In this document: positions 7,548 through 16,407 of the stretch, one piece after another
Layout: every line of letters starts with the position of its first letter
How positions within the stretch are numbered: position 1 is the stretch's first letter
Assembly: GCA_963921355.3 (NCBI GenBank)
Contig: OZ001190.1
Coordinates: forward strand, 868,001-932,000
Length of the DNA stretch: 64,000 nucleotides
Direction: 5' to 3'
Origin: CAWUEZ02 sp963921355
GTDB lineage: Bacteria > Pseudomonadota > Alphaproteobacteria > Thalassobaculales > Thalassobaculaceae
Translations under genes and position numbers: made by a program
Notes under the pieces: generated by a model
Told to the model about the DNA's origin: nothing
What the model saw: the letters and a program-made list of their open reading frames with translations, nothing else
The model's database searches: none

Positions 7548-9363
7548 ATGACCACGTGCTTTGCAAACCGCAACGAGTTCCGCCGGATCGTTGGGGCGCT
7601 GTGTCTGTCCGTCCTGGGAGTATTGGCAAGCGCCGGGCCGACGTTGTCGGCGAGCCAGTCGGGCAAGATCCAGATCACCGTCAAGGGTCAGAACGCCGGT
7701 GACGATAAAGTCTGGTGTCTGGCAACCCTGGGCCCCCCGCTGGAGCACGGTGGTACGACCATGGTGGATTGCGCGGACGCCCCGACCTGGACGGTTGTCG
7801 ATACCGGAGCGACGAAAACCAAGATCGCCTACGGAACGGTGGTCGGCAATCACCAGCTCTGCCTCGACGTAGATACCGCGCCCCATGCGCGCGACATTTA
7901 CAAACTGAAGCTGTGGTGGTGCCACGGCGTCCCGGTAAATCAGGAATGGGCGTGGACGAAGAAGAACGGGAAGTTCGACGGTACGATCAAGCTGGTCGGC
8001 CGGCCCGTGGACTGCGTGGCGCCGAATGCCGGGTCGAATCCGCAAGGCCTGCCGATGAAAGTCGCGACCTGCGATGCAGCCACACAGATCTGGACGATGG
8101 CAACGCCGTCCACGACCCAAGACTTCACCAACCGGGTCATTGAGATCGTTGGTCAGGGGTCGTCGCCAGCAACGAAAACCTGTCTCGGCATCAAAGGGTC
8201 CGGCAAGGCGGGGGATGCTGTTGTGCCAATGGATTGCGTGGATCCGCCCGGTTGGTCGATCGAGGGGTGGTCGAAACAGACCGGCCTGGCGCAGATCATC
8301 TACGTACCGTCGTCCGACCAGACCCCGCCTGCCGGCACGACCCGGCTATGTCTGACCAATCCGCCCGATTCCACCGGCCACTTCCAAAGGACGATGTCGC
8401 TGAAGGCCTGCGACAGCTCTATCGTGCGTCACAATCGTTTCTACTGGGGCCAGGACTCCGGGGGCGCAGGAAACGTTCCGAGCGGGACGATCAGACTGCT
8501 GTCCGCCAGCGAGTGTCTGGCGGTGGACGGGGTGAAAAAAGTGGCCGTCCTCTCGCCCTGCGCGACTGGAACGCCGCCGGTATGGCGGGTCGCCGGCTCT
8601 CCGCCCGAGGAGAAGGACTTCACCGATACCAGTAAGTCGACGGTCTGGACGGCGCCCCATGCCGGCAATTACCGCATCCTGATGGTCGGCGGCGGCGGTG
8701 GCGGCTCTGCCGACGAAGGCGGCGGCGGCGGTTCCGGTTTGGTCGAGTACGCATTGGTCCCGCTGAAGGCGGGGGATGTTTTGACCATTGCTGTCGGCGG
8801 CGGCGGCGCGGGCGGTACCCATCACAGGGGATCTGATGAAAAGAACGCCGGTAAGAACGGGGATTGGACAACGGTCCGATCGTCGGACGGCCAGACGGTG
8901 GACCTGAAGGCGGAAGGCGGGACCGGAGGGCGCGGCAGGAATCTGCCCGGCGGCGCGGGTGGCTCCGGCGGTGGCGCCAACGGATTTGATGGGGGGAACA
9001 GACGGAAGTTCGGGCTCAGGGGATGGAGACCGCCACGTCGGCGGTGTCGGTCAAGGGTGGAGAGACTTCGCCGGCGCGTTCTGCAAGTTCCTCAAGCATC
9101 GTGTCATGGGCGGTGCGGCAGGAACGAGCAATGGCCGATCCACCGGCGGCGGTGGCGGTGGAGGCGTCCTGCTCGCAACACGGCTTGTCGAGGGTGAGGA
9201 CAATGCCGCGGGGACGGCGACGGGTGGCAAGGGTTACGGCGGCGGCGGCGCTGGCGGCAACGGGATTGTTCAGGACGCAAAGCGAGCTGGTGGGGCTGGC
9301 GCCGACGGTCTGGTGATCATCGAATGGGGAGGCACCCCGCCAGCTACCTGTTCCAACAACTGA
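7548..9363 (+). pseudogene. Secreted ricin-type beta-trefoil plus glycine-rich protein, frameshifted
   Basis: Begins MTTCFANRNEFRRIVGA with a Sec signal peptide ending near residue 35 (TLSASQS). Residues about 40-350 are rich in Cys and in QxW-like repeats (QEWAW, QIWTM, PPVWRV), the mark of ricin B-type carbohydrate-binding domains. A C-terminal glycine-rich domain follows, with (GGGG)n blocks and an ending GGAGADGLVIIEWGG as in secreted or tail-fibre-like glycine-rich proteins. The first frame loses the glycine pattern after GFDGG. Reading continues sensibly in the +1 frame from a run of six G at 8991-8996 to the stop at 9363. A five-G run would give one continuous protein of about 604 residues. 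This may be a true mutation, a phase-variable tract or a sequencing error. Sugar ligand unknown. Confidence 0.72.
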
Positions 9364-9384
9364 CGCTGGGCCTTCATTGACGCG

Positions 9385-9418
9385 AGCGCGCGGGGGCACT
9401 AGCTTCCGCGCGCTTTTT
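9385..9418 (+). terminator. Rho-independent terminator after the lectin-like gene
   Basis: A 9-bp perfect stem AGCGCGCGG (9385-9393) and CCGCGCGCT (9406-9414) with a 12-nt loop is followed at once by a run of T (9414-9418). It separates the lectin-like gene from lysS, which starts 24 bp later with its own AGGAGG ribosome site. Confidence 0.85.
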
Positions 9419-9441
9419 CCTTAGCCCCTCAGGAGGCCGAA

Positions 9442-11037
9442 ATGTCCGCCGACCCGCTGCGCCCGCTTGCCGAGAACGCCCGCGCCTGGCCGTTCGAGGA
9501 AGCCCGCAAACTGGTCGCGCGGTACCAGGACGCCCCCCCGGAAAAGGGCTACGTCCTGCTCGAGACCGGTTACGGCCCGTCCGGCCTGCCGCATATCGGC
9601 ACCTTCGGCGAGGTGGCGCGCACCACCATGGTGCGCCGGGCCTTCGAGCGGCTGAGCGGCGTGCCGACCAAGCTGGTCGCCTTTTCCGACGACATGGACG
9701 GCCTGCGCAAGGTGCCGGACAACGTGCCCAACCAGGAGATGTTGGCCGGGTACCTGAACAAGCCGCTGACCCGGGTGCCGGATCCGTTCGGGACCCACGA
9801 GAGCTTCGGCCACCACAACAACGACCGGCTGCGCGGCTTTCTGGACAGTTTCGGCTTCGAGTATGAGTTCTATTCGGCGACCGAGTGCTACACCTCCGGC
9901 CTGTTCGACGACGCCTTGATGCAGGTGCTGCGCAACTACGACGCGGTCATGGCCGTCGTGCTGCCGACCTTGGGGCCGGAGCGGCGCGCCACCTATTCGC
10001 CTTTCCTGCCGGTCTGCCCGCGCACCGGTATCGTCCTGCAGGAGCCGATCGTCGACCGCGACGTCGAGGCCGGGACGGTGTCCTACGACGACCCCGAAAC
10101 CGGCGAGCGGGTTACGGTGCCCGTTACCGGCGGGGCCTGCAAGCTGCAGTGGAAGTGCGACTGGGCGATGCGCTGGTACGCGCTTGGCGTCGACTATGAG
10201 ATGTCCGGCAAGGACCTGATCGACTCCGTCAAGCTGTCGTCGCAGATCGTCAAGATCCTCGGTGGCCGGCCGCCGGAAGGCTTCAACTACGAGCTGTTCC
10301 TGGACCAGGACGGTCAGAAGATCTCGAAGTCCAAGGGCAACGGGCTGTCGGTCGAGGAATGGCTGACCTACGGGCCGCCCGAGAGCCTGGGGCTGTTCAT
10401 GTACCAGCAGCCACGCCGGGCCAAGCGGCTGTATTTCGACGTCATCCCCAAGGCGGTCGACGACTACGTGACCTTTCTCTCCAAATTCCCGGACGAGGAG
10501 ACCGACAGGCGCCTGGAGAACCCGGTCTGGCACCTGCACCACGGCCAGCCCCCTGCACCCGAGCGCTCGGGGCTGTCGTTCTCTCTGCTGCTGAATCTCG
10601 CCAGCGTGTGCCATGCCGAGGGCAAGGACGTGGTCTGGGGCTATGTCAGTCGCTACGCGCCGGACGCCACGCCCGAGGCGAACCCGCTGCTCGACACCCT
10701 GGTCGGCTACGCGGTGCGCTACTACCAGGACTTTGTCCGCCCGGCCAAACAGTACCGCGCGCCCACCGACACCGAGCGCGCCGCGCTCGAGGAGCTGAAG
10801 GCGTCGCTCCAGAAGCTGCCGGCGGGCACATCCGCCGAGGACATCCAGACCGAGGTCTACGAGGTCGGCAAGCGCCACCCGTTCGAGAACCTGCGTGACT
10901 GGTTCAAGGCGCTGTACGAGGTGCTGCTGGGCCAGTCCCAGGGCCCGCGCTTCGGCTCGTTCGTCGCGTTGTACGGGCTCGAGGAGTCGGTCGCCCTGAT
11001 CGACAAGGCGCTGAAAGGCGAGGACCTGGCAGCTTAG
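9442..11037 (+). CDS. lysS: Class I lysyl-tRNA synthetase
   Basis: 531 residues, the length of the archaeal-type class I enzyme (often called LysK) that replaces the class II enzyme in many alphaproteobacteria. The Rossmann catalytic domain carries the HIGH-type motif as GLPHIGT (about residues 48-54) and the KMSKS-type motif as KISKSKGN (about 293-300). Between them are conserved pieces such as KLVAFSDDMDGLRKVPDN. The C-terminal part is the alpha-helical anticodon-binding cage. It charges tRNA-Lys. AGGAGG sits 6 bp before the ATG. The gene stands alone, ending in a zone of inverted repeats before convergent minus-strand genes. Confidence 0.97.
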   Translation: MSADPLRPLAENARAWPFEEARKLVARYQDAPPEKGYVLLETGYGPSGLPHIGTFGEVARTTMVRRAFERLSGVPTKLVAFSDDMDGLRKVPDNVPNQEMLAGYLNKPLTRVPDPFGTHESFGHHNNDRLRGFLDSFGFEYEFYSATECYTSGLFDDALMQVLRNYDAVMAVVLPTLGPERRATYSPFLPVCPRTGIVLQEPIVDRDVEAGTVSYDDPETGERVTVPVTGGACKLQWKCDWAMRWYALGVDYEMSGKDLIDSVKLSSQIVKILGGRPPEGFNYELFLDQDGQKISKSKGNGLSVEEWLTYGPPESLGLFMYQQPRRAKRLYFDVIPKAVDDYVTFLSKFPDEETDRRLENPVWHLHHGQPPAPERSGLSFSLLLNLASVCHAEGKDVVWGYVSRYAPDATPEANPLLDTLVGYAVRYYQDFVRPAKQYRAPTDTERAALEELKASLQKLPAGTSAEDIQTEVYEVGKRHPFENLRDWFKALYEVLLGQSQGPRFGSFVALYGLEESVALIDKALKGEDLAA

Positions 11038-11091
11038 AGCGGCCGGGTCCCGGCAACCCTCGCGAGGTCCCGGTCTCGACCTGTGGTCGAA

Positions 11092-11146
11092 CCGGGATGA
11101 CGGGCCAAACATTCGTCATCCCGGCGGAGCGGAGCGACGGCCGGGA
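11092..11146. repeat. Overlapping inverted repeats between convergent genes (REP-like, possible bidirectional terminator)
   Basis: CCGGGATGACG (11092-11102) pairs perfectly with CGTCATCCCGG (11114-11124), and TCCCGGC (11119-11125) can instead pair with GCCGGGA (11140-11146). The two stems are mutually exclusive. The sequence CGTCATCCCGGCGGAGCGGA resembles short palindromic elements that are dispersed between genes in many alphaproteobacteria. Lying between lysS (plus) and a lipoprotein gene (minus), it could end transcription from both sides. Confidence 0.55.
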
Positions 11147-11164
11147 CATCGCGAAGGGCGGCAC

Positions 11165-11470
11165 TTACCAGCACCGCGAATCCTGTGTCGCCGCACCGTC
11201 CGGGCAGAGGGCGCGGCGCCGGCGGTCGAGCTTGCGGTCCTCGGCCCGGCGCTTCAGACCCTGCTCGATACAGCCCGTGAGGTTGCGGCGCAGCGCCTCG
11301 CTCTCCCAGGCATCGGGGATCCGGCCCTTGTAGGCGAAGGTCGCGAGATGGTCGCAGATCCAGGCGTCGCTCTGGCCGGCCAGCTCCTGGGGCGTCATCT
11401 CGCGGGCCTGCTGGAAGCCCGAGCAGGCGGCGAGGACCGCCAGCAGGGCGACGGCGATCACCGCTCTCAC
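11165..11470 (-). CDS. Small putative lipoprotein, function unknown
   Basis: 101 residues. The N-terminus is a short lipoprotein signal (MRAVIAVALLAVLAACSGF) with the lipobox LAAC, so Cys16 should be lipidated. The mature part is charged, with conserved-looking Cys residues (WICDHL, GCIEQG, ALCPDG) that could form disulfides in the periplasm. I do not recognise the family. Its ATG overlaps the stop of the upstream DUF1028 gene by four bases, indicating translational coupling within one minus-strand operon. Confidence 0.7.
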   Translation of the reverse strand: MRAVIAVALLAVLAACSGFQQAREMTPQELAGQSDAWICDHLATFAYKGRIPDAWESEALRRNLTGCIEQGLKRRAEDRKLDRRRRALCPDGAATQDSRCW

Positions 11471-12147
11471 CCGTGGCCCTCCAGCTTGCGGGTGTCGGGC
11501 GCCTGGTCCGGTGCGATCGCGCGTTGCAGATAGCCTTCCATGATCGCTGCCCAGCGCACCGAGATCGCTGTGAGATCGGCGATCGGCCGGTTCGAGGCGT
11601 CGACGCGCAGGTCGACGATCGGGAACTCATACAGCGGATCGCACACGATCACGGCCGCCGACTGCAACGGGTCCAGCTCGCCCCCGGCCGGGTCACCCTC
11701 GGCGATGCCGGCGATCAACCGGTCGACCAGAGGGGCGATGGGATCGGTCTCGAAGCCGGCGGCGATGGCGGCGATCACCGCTTCGCTGGCCACCCAGTTG
11801 CCGATGACCAGCCCGTCGCCGAGGATCAGACCGTCGGCTGGCGGGGCGACGTCGGCCCCGGTCCAGATCGCGGCGTCACCGGTCGGCGTCAGAACCCCCA
11901 GTTGCCGCCAATGGCGGTGTTCGGTCGACGCGGTGACCGCCTTGATGGTTTCTTCCGCGGACTTGCCGGCCCGCAGCTGATCCAGACCCAGCGGCCCGAG
12001 CCGCGGATCGGTCCGCGCCTGGCTCACCACCAGGCCGTGGGCCGGATCGACATGCGGACAGCGGCCGCCGGCACCGATCGACGAGGTCGCGAGCGCCACC
12101 CCGAACTGGCCGGTGCGCCGGCACAGCCCGGCAACGGTGAAGGTCAC
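11467..12147 (-). CDS. DUF1028 family protein
   Basis: 226 residues beginning MTFTVAGLCRRTGQFGVALATSS, the N-terminal signature of DUF1028, a family with an Ntn-hydrolase-like fold whose substrate is not established. Further family marks are GGRCPHVDPAHGLVVSQ and LGVLTPTGDAAIWTG and a central GLILGDGLVIGNWV block. No signal peptide is evident, so it should be cytoplasmic. It lies 21 bp downstream of an aminotransferase gene and overlaps the small lipoprotein gene, so the three are probably one transcript. A role in amino-acid or peptide metabolism would fit but is only inference. Confidence 0.85.
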   Translation of the reverse strand: MTFTVAGLCRRTGQFGVALATSSIGAGGRCPHVDPAHGLVVSQARTDPRLGPLGLDQLRAGKSAEETIKAVTASTEHRHWRQLGVLTPTGDAAIWTGADVAPPADGLILGDGLVIGNWVASEAVIAAIAAGFETDPIAPLVDRLIAGIAEGDPAGGELDPLQSAAVIVCDPLYEFPIVDLRVDASNRPIADLTAISVRWAAIMEGYLQRAIAPDQAPDTRKLEGHG

Positions 12148-12168
12148 GGCCGGCCCCGTCGACGCCGC

Positions 12169-13023
12169 CTAGGCGTCGCCGTGGGCGAAGGCCCAGTACA
12201 TCTCCTTCGCCTTGGCGGCGATCGGACCCGGTTGCAGGTCGCGGTCCTCGATCCGGTTCACCGTTTGGACCTTGCCGTGGTTGCCGGAGGAGAAGATCTC
12301 GTCGGCTTCCACCAGTTCTCCAACGGTGACGACACGCTCATGCACCGTGTAGCCGGCCTTGCGCAGCAGCGAAATCACCCGCTGGCGGGTGATGCCGTTC
12401 AGGAATGTCCCGTTCGGGATCGGCGTGTGGACCACGCCGTCCTTGGCGTAGAATAGGTTGGCGGTGGCGAACTCGGCCACGTTGCCGATCGGGTCCAGGA
12501 TCACGGCGTTGCCGAAACCGGCATCGTTCGCCGTCTTCAGCGCCCGGCCGGCATTGGCATACAGGCACGCCGCCTTGGCGTCGGTGGGTGCCATGTTCGG
12601 CGCGGGGCGGGTCTTGTCCGAGACGGTCACGCTGAAACCGCTGGCGTCGGGCAAGGCACTCTCGAAGATGTTGAGGGCAAAGCGGGTGCTGTCCGGGTCG
12701 GGATAGATCCAGCCGCTGTCGGCCCAGAACATCGGCTTGATGTAGAGCGCGGTCTCGCCGGAGAACTTCGCGACTCCGTCCTTGACCAGTTCGACGATCT
12801 CCTCGGGCCGGATCTTCGGCTCCAGCATCATCTTTCGCGCACTTTCGCAGGCCCGCGCGCAGTGCTGCTCGATGTCCGGGATCACGCCCTCGAAGGCCCG
12901 GGCGCCGTCGAACACCAGGGAGCCGAGCCAGGTTGACTGGGTCATCGGGCCCAGCAGCATCGGGTTGCCTTCATGCCACGAGCCGTCGTCGACATAGGTG
13001 TGCGCCTTGGGGGTGGCGGCCAT
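12169..13023 (-). CDS. Branched-chain amino acid aminotransferase-like enzyme (class IV, PLP)
   Basis: 284 residues of fold-type IV aminotransferase. The substrate-entry region (GSLVFDGARAFEG) is followed by the pyridoxal-phosphate lysine, which I place at about residue 150 in PTDAKAACLYANAGRAL. The cofactor phosphate loops are GNVAEFATANLFY and NGITRQRVISLL. Such enzymes move amino groups between branched-chain amino acids and 2-oxoglutarate; D-amino acid transaminases and aminodeoxychorismate lyases share the fold, so substrate is not certain. It is the promoter-proximal gene of a minus-strand group with DUF1028 and the lipoprotein. Confidence 0.85.
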   Translation of the reverse strand: MAATPKAHTYVDDGSWHEGNPMLLGPMTQSTWLGSLVFDGARAFEGVIPDIEQHCARACESARKMMLEPKIRPEEIVELVKDGVAKFSGETALYIKPMFWADSGWIYPDPDSTRFALNIFESALPDASGFSVTVSDKTRPAPNMAPTDAKAACLYANAGRALKTANDAGFGNAVILDPIGNVAEFATANLFYAKDGVVHTPIPNGTFLNGITRQRVISLLRKAGYTVHERVVTVGELVEADEIFSSGNHGKVQTVNRIEDRDLQPGPIAAKAKEMYWAFAHGDA

Positions 13024-13134
13024 TGCAAGCTCCGGGATCGCTGTGAAAACCGTGCCCTGACCTTAGCCCGCGTCCCCTGCGGTTGCCAACGCGTCGTCGT
13101 GCTTGATGACAGCAGTCTGCCGTGCTGCCGACGC

Positions 13135-13728
13135 TCAGGCGGCGCCGGCCAGATCCGTCGCTGCGCCGTCGATCTCGGCCAGCGGGATATAGGTGATGTC
13201 CAGGTGCGGCTCGCACTTGAAGTCGCGGGCCGCCACCCAGTCGCAGTCGGTCAGGCCGATAAGACCGGTTGGGCGGCCATGGTCGCCATCGCACAGCGGC
13301 AGCATGATGCGGGCACCGACGGGAACCCTTTCGGCGGCGACATAGACCTGGCCGCGCATATAGATGATGTGGCCGTGCTCGGCCAGGGGACGCCAGCGTT
13401 CATGAACCGCGGCGGCGGGTTCCGGAGGCAGCATCTCGTGCAGGGTGACGTCCCGCATCGAATGGCGGCCGGAAAAGCGGAAGAAGATCTGCTCTACCTC
13501 GGCGCCGGCGACCCGTTAGCGATAGGTCTCGGTCTCGCGCTCGTAGTCGACCAGGAAGAACCGGGACAGGGCCCAGGGGATGTCGACGGGATCGACCTGG
13601 CGGCGGCCCGGCATGATGCGTCCCTGGCGCAAGCCGGCCCAGTAGTCGGCGATCCGGCGCAGATCCGGTTCCTGGATGACCGACAGTCCTTGACCCTCGG
13701 AATGGGCAAAACGTGCGAATTCCTTCAT
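13135..13728 (-). pseudogene. PAS_5-family protein interrupted by an in-frame TAA
   Basis: The N-terminal part (ATG at 13728) has the hallmark of small alphaproteobacterial PAS-like proteins: a YWAGLRQGRIMPGRRQVDP stretch, then IPWALSRFFLVDYERET. A TAA at 13516-13518 (codon 71) stops it. The same frame then continues as RVAGAEVEQIFFRFSGRH and on to 13135, the expected rest of the domain (about 198 codons in all). The local reading TYR-stop-RVAG suggests an original Tyr codon (TAC to TAA, a single change). The family is thought to be a signalling or sensing domain without known ligand. The gene lies alone between an aminotransferase and pyrD. Confidence 0.75.
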
Positions 13729-13746
13729 GAACTGTCGCTCCCCCAC

Positions 13747-14092
13747 GAATAAGCGGACCGAATTTATCCCGAATGCGATGAAAATGCCGTTAACGCCGAC
13801 GTCTGTGCGGACGCTAACCTACTGATTTTGAGATATTTTTCGTACCGATTATTGCGTACGTGTTTTGCCGGATCGCAAATGGCCCGGAAGCGGTGCGCCT
13901 GCGGGCCGTTGCGGTATCCAACGGGGTGCGGCACCGCCGAACCCCCGGTCCGTCGATCCTCAGTTGGTCACAACCGGCAGGCTGCGGTCCTTCCACTCGG
14001 TCATACCGGCTCGATGCCATTGACCGGGGCGGCTATGGTCCCGACAGTGCGGATAACACCTGCAGAGACCGACGCGTCCTTTACGCCAGACA
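13747..14092. other. Intergenic region between the PAS gene and pyrD
   Basis: 346 bp diverging to the broken PAS gene (minus) and pyrD (plus). It contains an AT-rich patch near 13820-13860 that is the likeliest promoter zone, with a small inverted repeat CGTAC/GTACG around 13841-13860. No gene or RNA is convincing. Confidence 0.4.
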
Positions 14093-15166
14093 ATGAACCT
14101 GTTCGACCTTGCGATGCCCCTGCTGCGTGGCCTCGATCCGGAGACCGCGCACCGTCTGACCGTGCGCGGGCTTGCGGCCGGCTTCGGTCCGGTCGACCGC
14201 ACGCCGGCTCCGGACAGCCTGCGCCAGACACTCTTCGGGCTGACCTTCCCACACCCGGTCTGCATGGCCGCCGGCTTCGACAAGAGTGCGGAATGCTGGC
14301 ACGGGCTGCTGCAACTGGGTGTCGGCGCGGTGGAGGTCGGGACGGTGACCCCCCGGTCGCAGCCGGGCAACCCGCGGCCGCGGCTGTTCCGGCTGCCCGA
14401 GGATGCGGCAGTGATCAACCGCAACGGTTTCAACAACGACGGTCTCGATGCCGCGGCGACCCGGCTGGCCCGCCATCACCGGCGCTCGGGCATTGTCGGA
14501 ATCAATGTCGGCGCCAATAAGGACACGCCGGATCCCATCGACGACTACCGCTTCGGGGTGCGCATGCTGGCCCCCCTGGCGGACTACCTGACCGTCAACG
14601 TGTCGTCGCCCAACACCCCGGGGCTGCGCGATCTCCAGGGGGCGGGCGCCTTGGGTGCGCTGCTGGACGCGGTCATCGATGCCCGTCAGGAGGCCTGCGA
14701 AAGCGATGGTCCGCCGATCCTGTTGAAGATCGCCCCGGATCTGGCCGACGGGCAGCTCGAGGCGATCGTCGAGACCGCGCTCGCGGCCGGCATTCATGGC
14801 CTGATCATCTCCAACACCACGGTGGACCGACCCGAGTCGCTGCGCGGCAGTGCCCGTGGCGAGACCGGTGGGCTCTCCGGCCGGCCACTGTTCGACTCGT
14901 CGACCCGGCTGCTCGCCCGGGCGCATCTGCTGGCCGGGGACCGGCTGGTTCTGGTAGGCGTCGGCGGTGTCGAGGACGGTGCTACGGCCTATGCCAAGCT
15001 CCGGGCCGGGGCCCGACTGGTGCAGCTCTACACGGCGCTGGTGTATAACGGACCAGGGTTGTTCCGGCGCATCCGCGATGATCTGGCGGCCCGGCTGGCC
15101 GCTGACGGTCTCTCCAGCGTCGAACAGGCGGTTGGTGTCGATGCGGCGGATGTCGCGCGCAACTGA
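14093..15166 (+). CDS. pyrD: Dihydroorotate dehydrogenase (quinone), class 2
   Basis: 357 residues, the usual length for the membrane-associated class 2 enzyme that oxidises dihydroorotate to orotate with quinone in pyrimidine synthesis. The amphipathic N-terminal helices (MNLFDLAMPLLRGLDPETAH) that dip into the membrane are present. So are MAAGFDKSAE, VEVGTVTPRSQPGNPRPR, NRNGFNNDG and the catalytic-serine loop NVSSPNTPGLRDLQ. FMN-phosphate loops appear as GVGGVEDG and LVQLYTALVYNGP. Intact. A tipF-like gene follows closely, and upp (pyrimidine salvage) lies 4 kb downstream. Confidence 0.97.
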   Translation: MNLFDLAMPLLRGLDPETAHRLTVRGLAAGFGPVDRTPAPDSLRQTLFGLTFPHPVCMAAGFDKSAECWHGLLQLGVGAVEVGTVTPRSQPGNPRPRLFRLPEDAAVINRNGFNNDGLDAAATRLARHHRRSGIVGINVGANKDTPDPIDDYRFGVRMLAPLADYLTVNVSSPNTPGLRDLQGAGALGALLDAVIDARQEACESDGPPILLKIAPDLADGQLEAIVETALAAGIHGLIISNTTVDRPESLRGSARGETGGLSGRPLFDSSTRLLARAHLLAGDRLVLVGVGGVEDGATAYAKLRAGARLVQLYTALVYNGPGLFRRIRDDLAARLAADGLSSVEQAVGVDAADVARN

Positions 15167-15190
15167 GGGAGCGTATCCATTCTCGGACAT

Positions 15191-16378
15191 GTGGTGATCG
15201 CGCTGGCGTACATCGCTGCGTCTGCCGGCGCCGGGGTCGCGGCGGCGACCTACGGGCTCGCGCCGGCACCGGTCGTCGGGCTGCCGATCGCGGCCGCCGC
15301 GGTTCTGGTCCATCTGCTGGCCGCCCAGCTGCTGCGGGCGCGCCGGTTCGAGCGCGGGTTCCGGGAACTGACACGACGGTTCGCGGATCTTCAGGAGCAG
15401 CTCCAGGCCACCCGTGCCGACCTCGAAACCATGCGCGCCCGCGTCGACAGCATGCCGGATGCCGAGAAACTGTCGGGCGAACTGAAGGTCCTGCACGGAC
15501 TGCTCAAGCAGTTTGCCGAACGGCGGGTGGCGGCGGCGGGCGGCAAGTCAGCACCTGCCAAGACACCCGCAGCCGCGCCCGCGGCGCCACCGACCACCGC
15601 CGGCGGTCAGCCGGTGGTCACGCTGGCCGACGACGACCTGCTGGCGGCGATCGAGACCGCGCTCAGGGATGAGCGGGTGGAACTCTATCTCCAGCCCGTC
15701 GTCAGCCTGCCCCAGCGCAAGCGCCAGTTCTACGAGTGCTTCTCGCGGATCGCGTTGGTCGATGGCGGTGTCATCAGCCCTGAGCAGTACATCCCGGTCG
15801 CCGAGCGGGCCGGGTTGGTCGCCGCCATCGACAACCTCCTGCTGGTGCGGTGCGTGCAACTGGTGCGTCGGGCGCGGCGCGACCATCTCGATGTCGGATT
15901 CTTCTGCAATATCTCGAACGCGTCGCTGACCGATGCCGACTTCTTCCAGGACTTCATCGCCTTCATGGCCGAGAACCGGCAGTTGGCCGAGACCCTGATC
16001 TTCGAATTCGATCAGCCGAGCATTGCCGCCGGGGACTATATGACCCGGATGAACCTGGAACGGCTGCGGGGCTGCGGCTACCGGTTCTCGCTCGACCAGG
16101 TGACCGATCTGGACGTCGATCTCGAAGATCTCGCCGGCCAGGGATTTCGGTACTTGAAGCTGAATGCCCATCTGCTGCATGAGATGGCGCGTGGCGAGGA
16201 TCCGGTTCTCGATATGCGCTCTTTCAAAGGGGCGCTGGACCGAAGTGCGATGGACCTCATCGTCGAGAAGATCGAAAGCGAAGATATGCTGCTGGATCTG
16301 CTCGAACTGAAGGTCGATTTCGGGCAGGGCTTCCTGTTCGGCGAACCGCGGCCCCTCGTCCAGGACTCCCAGGCCTAG
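15191..16378 (+). CDS. TipF-like protein: membrane anchor, coiled coil, degenerate EAL domain
   Basis: 395 residues from a GTG at 15191 (a second GTG follows at once). Two hydrophobic helices (about 1-22 and 28-48) are followed by a coiled coil (about 55-115) and an Ala/Pro linker. An EAL domain fills about 150-390. The domain lacks catalytic residues: the EAL signature reads ECF in QFYECFSRIAL and the usual DDFG loop reads DQVT. This matches TipF of Caulobacter, a cyclic-di-GMP-binding, catalytically inactive protein that sites and promotes flagellar assembly. It should be a c-di-GMP receptor rather than a phosphodiesterase. It lies 24 bp after pyrD. Confidence 0.78.
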   Translation: MVIALAYIAASAGAGVAAATYGLAPAPVVGLPIAAAAVLVHLLAAQLLRARRFERGFRELTRRFADLQEQLQATRADLETMRARVDSMPDAEKLSGELKVLHGLLKQFAERRVAAAGGKSAPAKTPAAAPAAPPTTAGGQPVVTLADDDLLAAIETALRDERVELYLQPVVSLPQRKRQFYECFSRIALVDGGVISPEQYIPVAERAGLVAAIDNLLLVRCVQLVRRARRDHLDVGFFCNISNASLTDADFFQDFIAFMAENRQLAETLIFEFDQPSIAAGDYMTRMNLERLRGCGYRFSLDQVTDLDVDLEDLAGQGFRYLKLNAHLLHEMARGEDPVLDMRSFKGALDRSAMDLIVEKIESEDMLLDLLELKVDFGQGFLFGEPRPLVQDSQA

Positions 16379-16407
16379 GCCGACAACACCAGCGGTGGCG
16401 GAACTCC

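Noticed and set aside
7548..9363. Glycine-rich protein as part of a prophage tail
   Set aside because: It has a Sec signal peptide and Cys-rich trefoil domains, and no phage genes are nearby.
9421..11112. Long minus-strand open frame of 563 codons opposite lysS
   Set aside because: Mirror of the class I LysRS gene; no recognisable motif or ribosome site.
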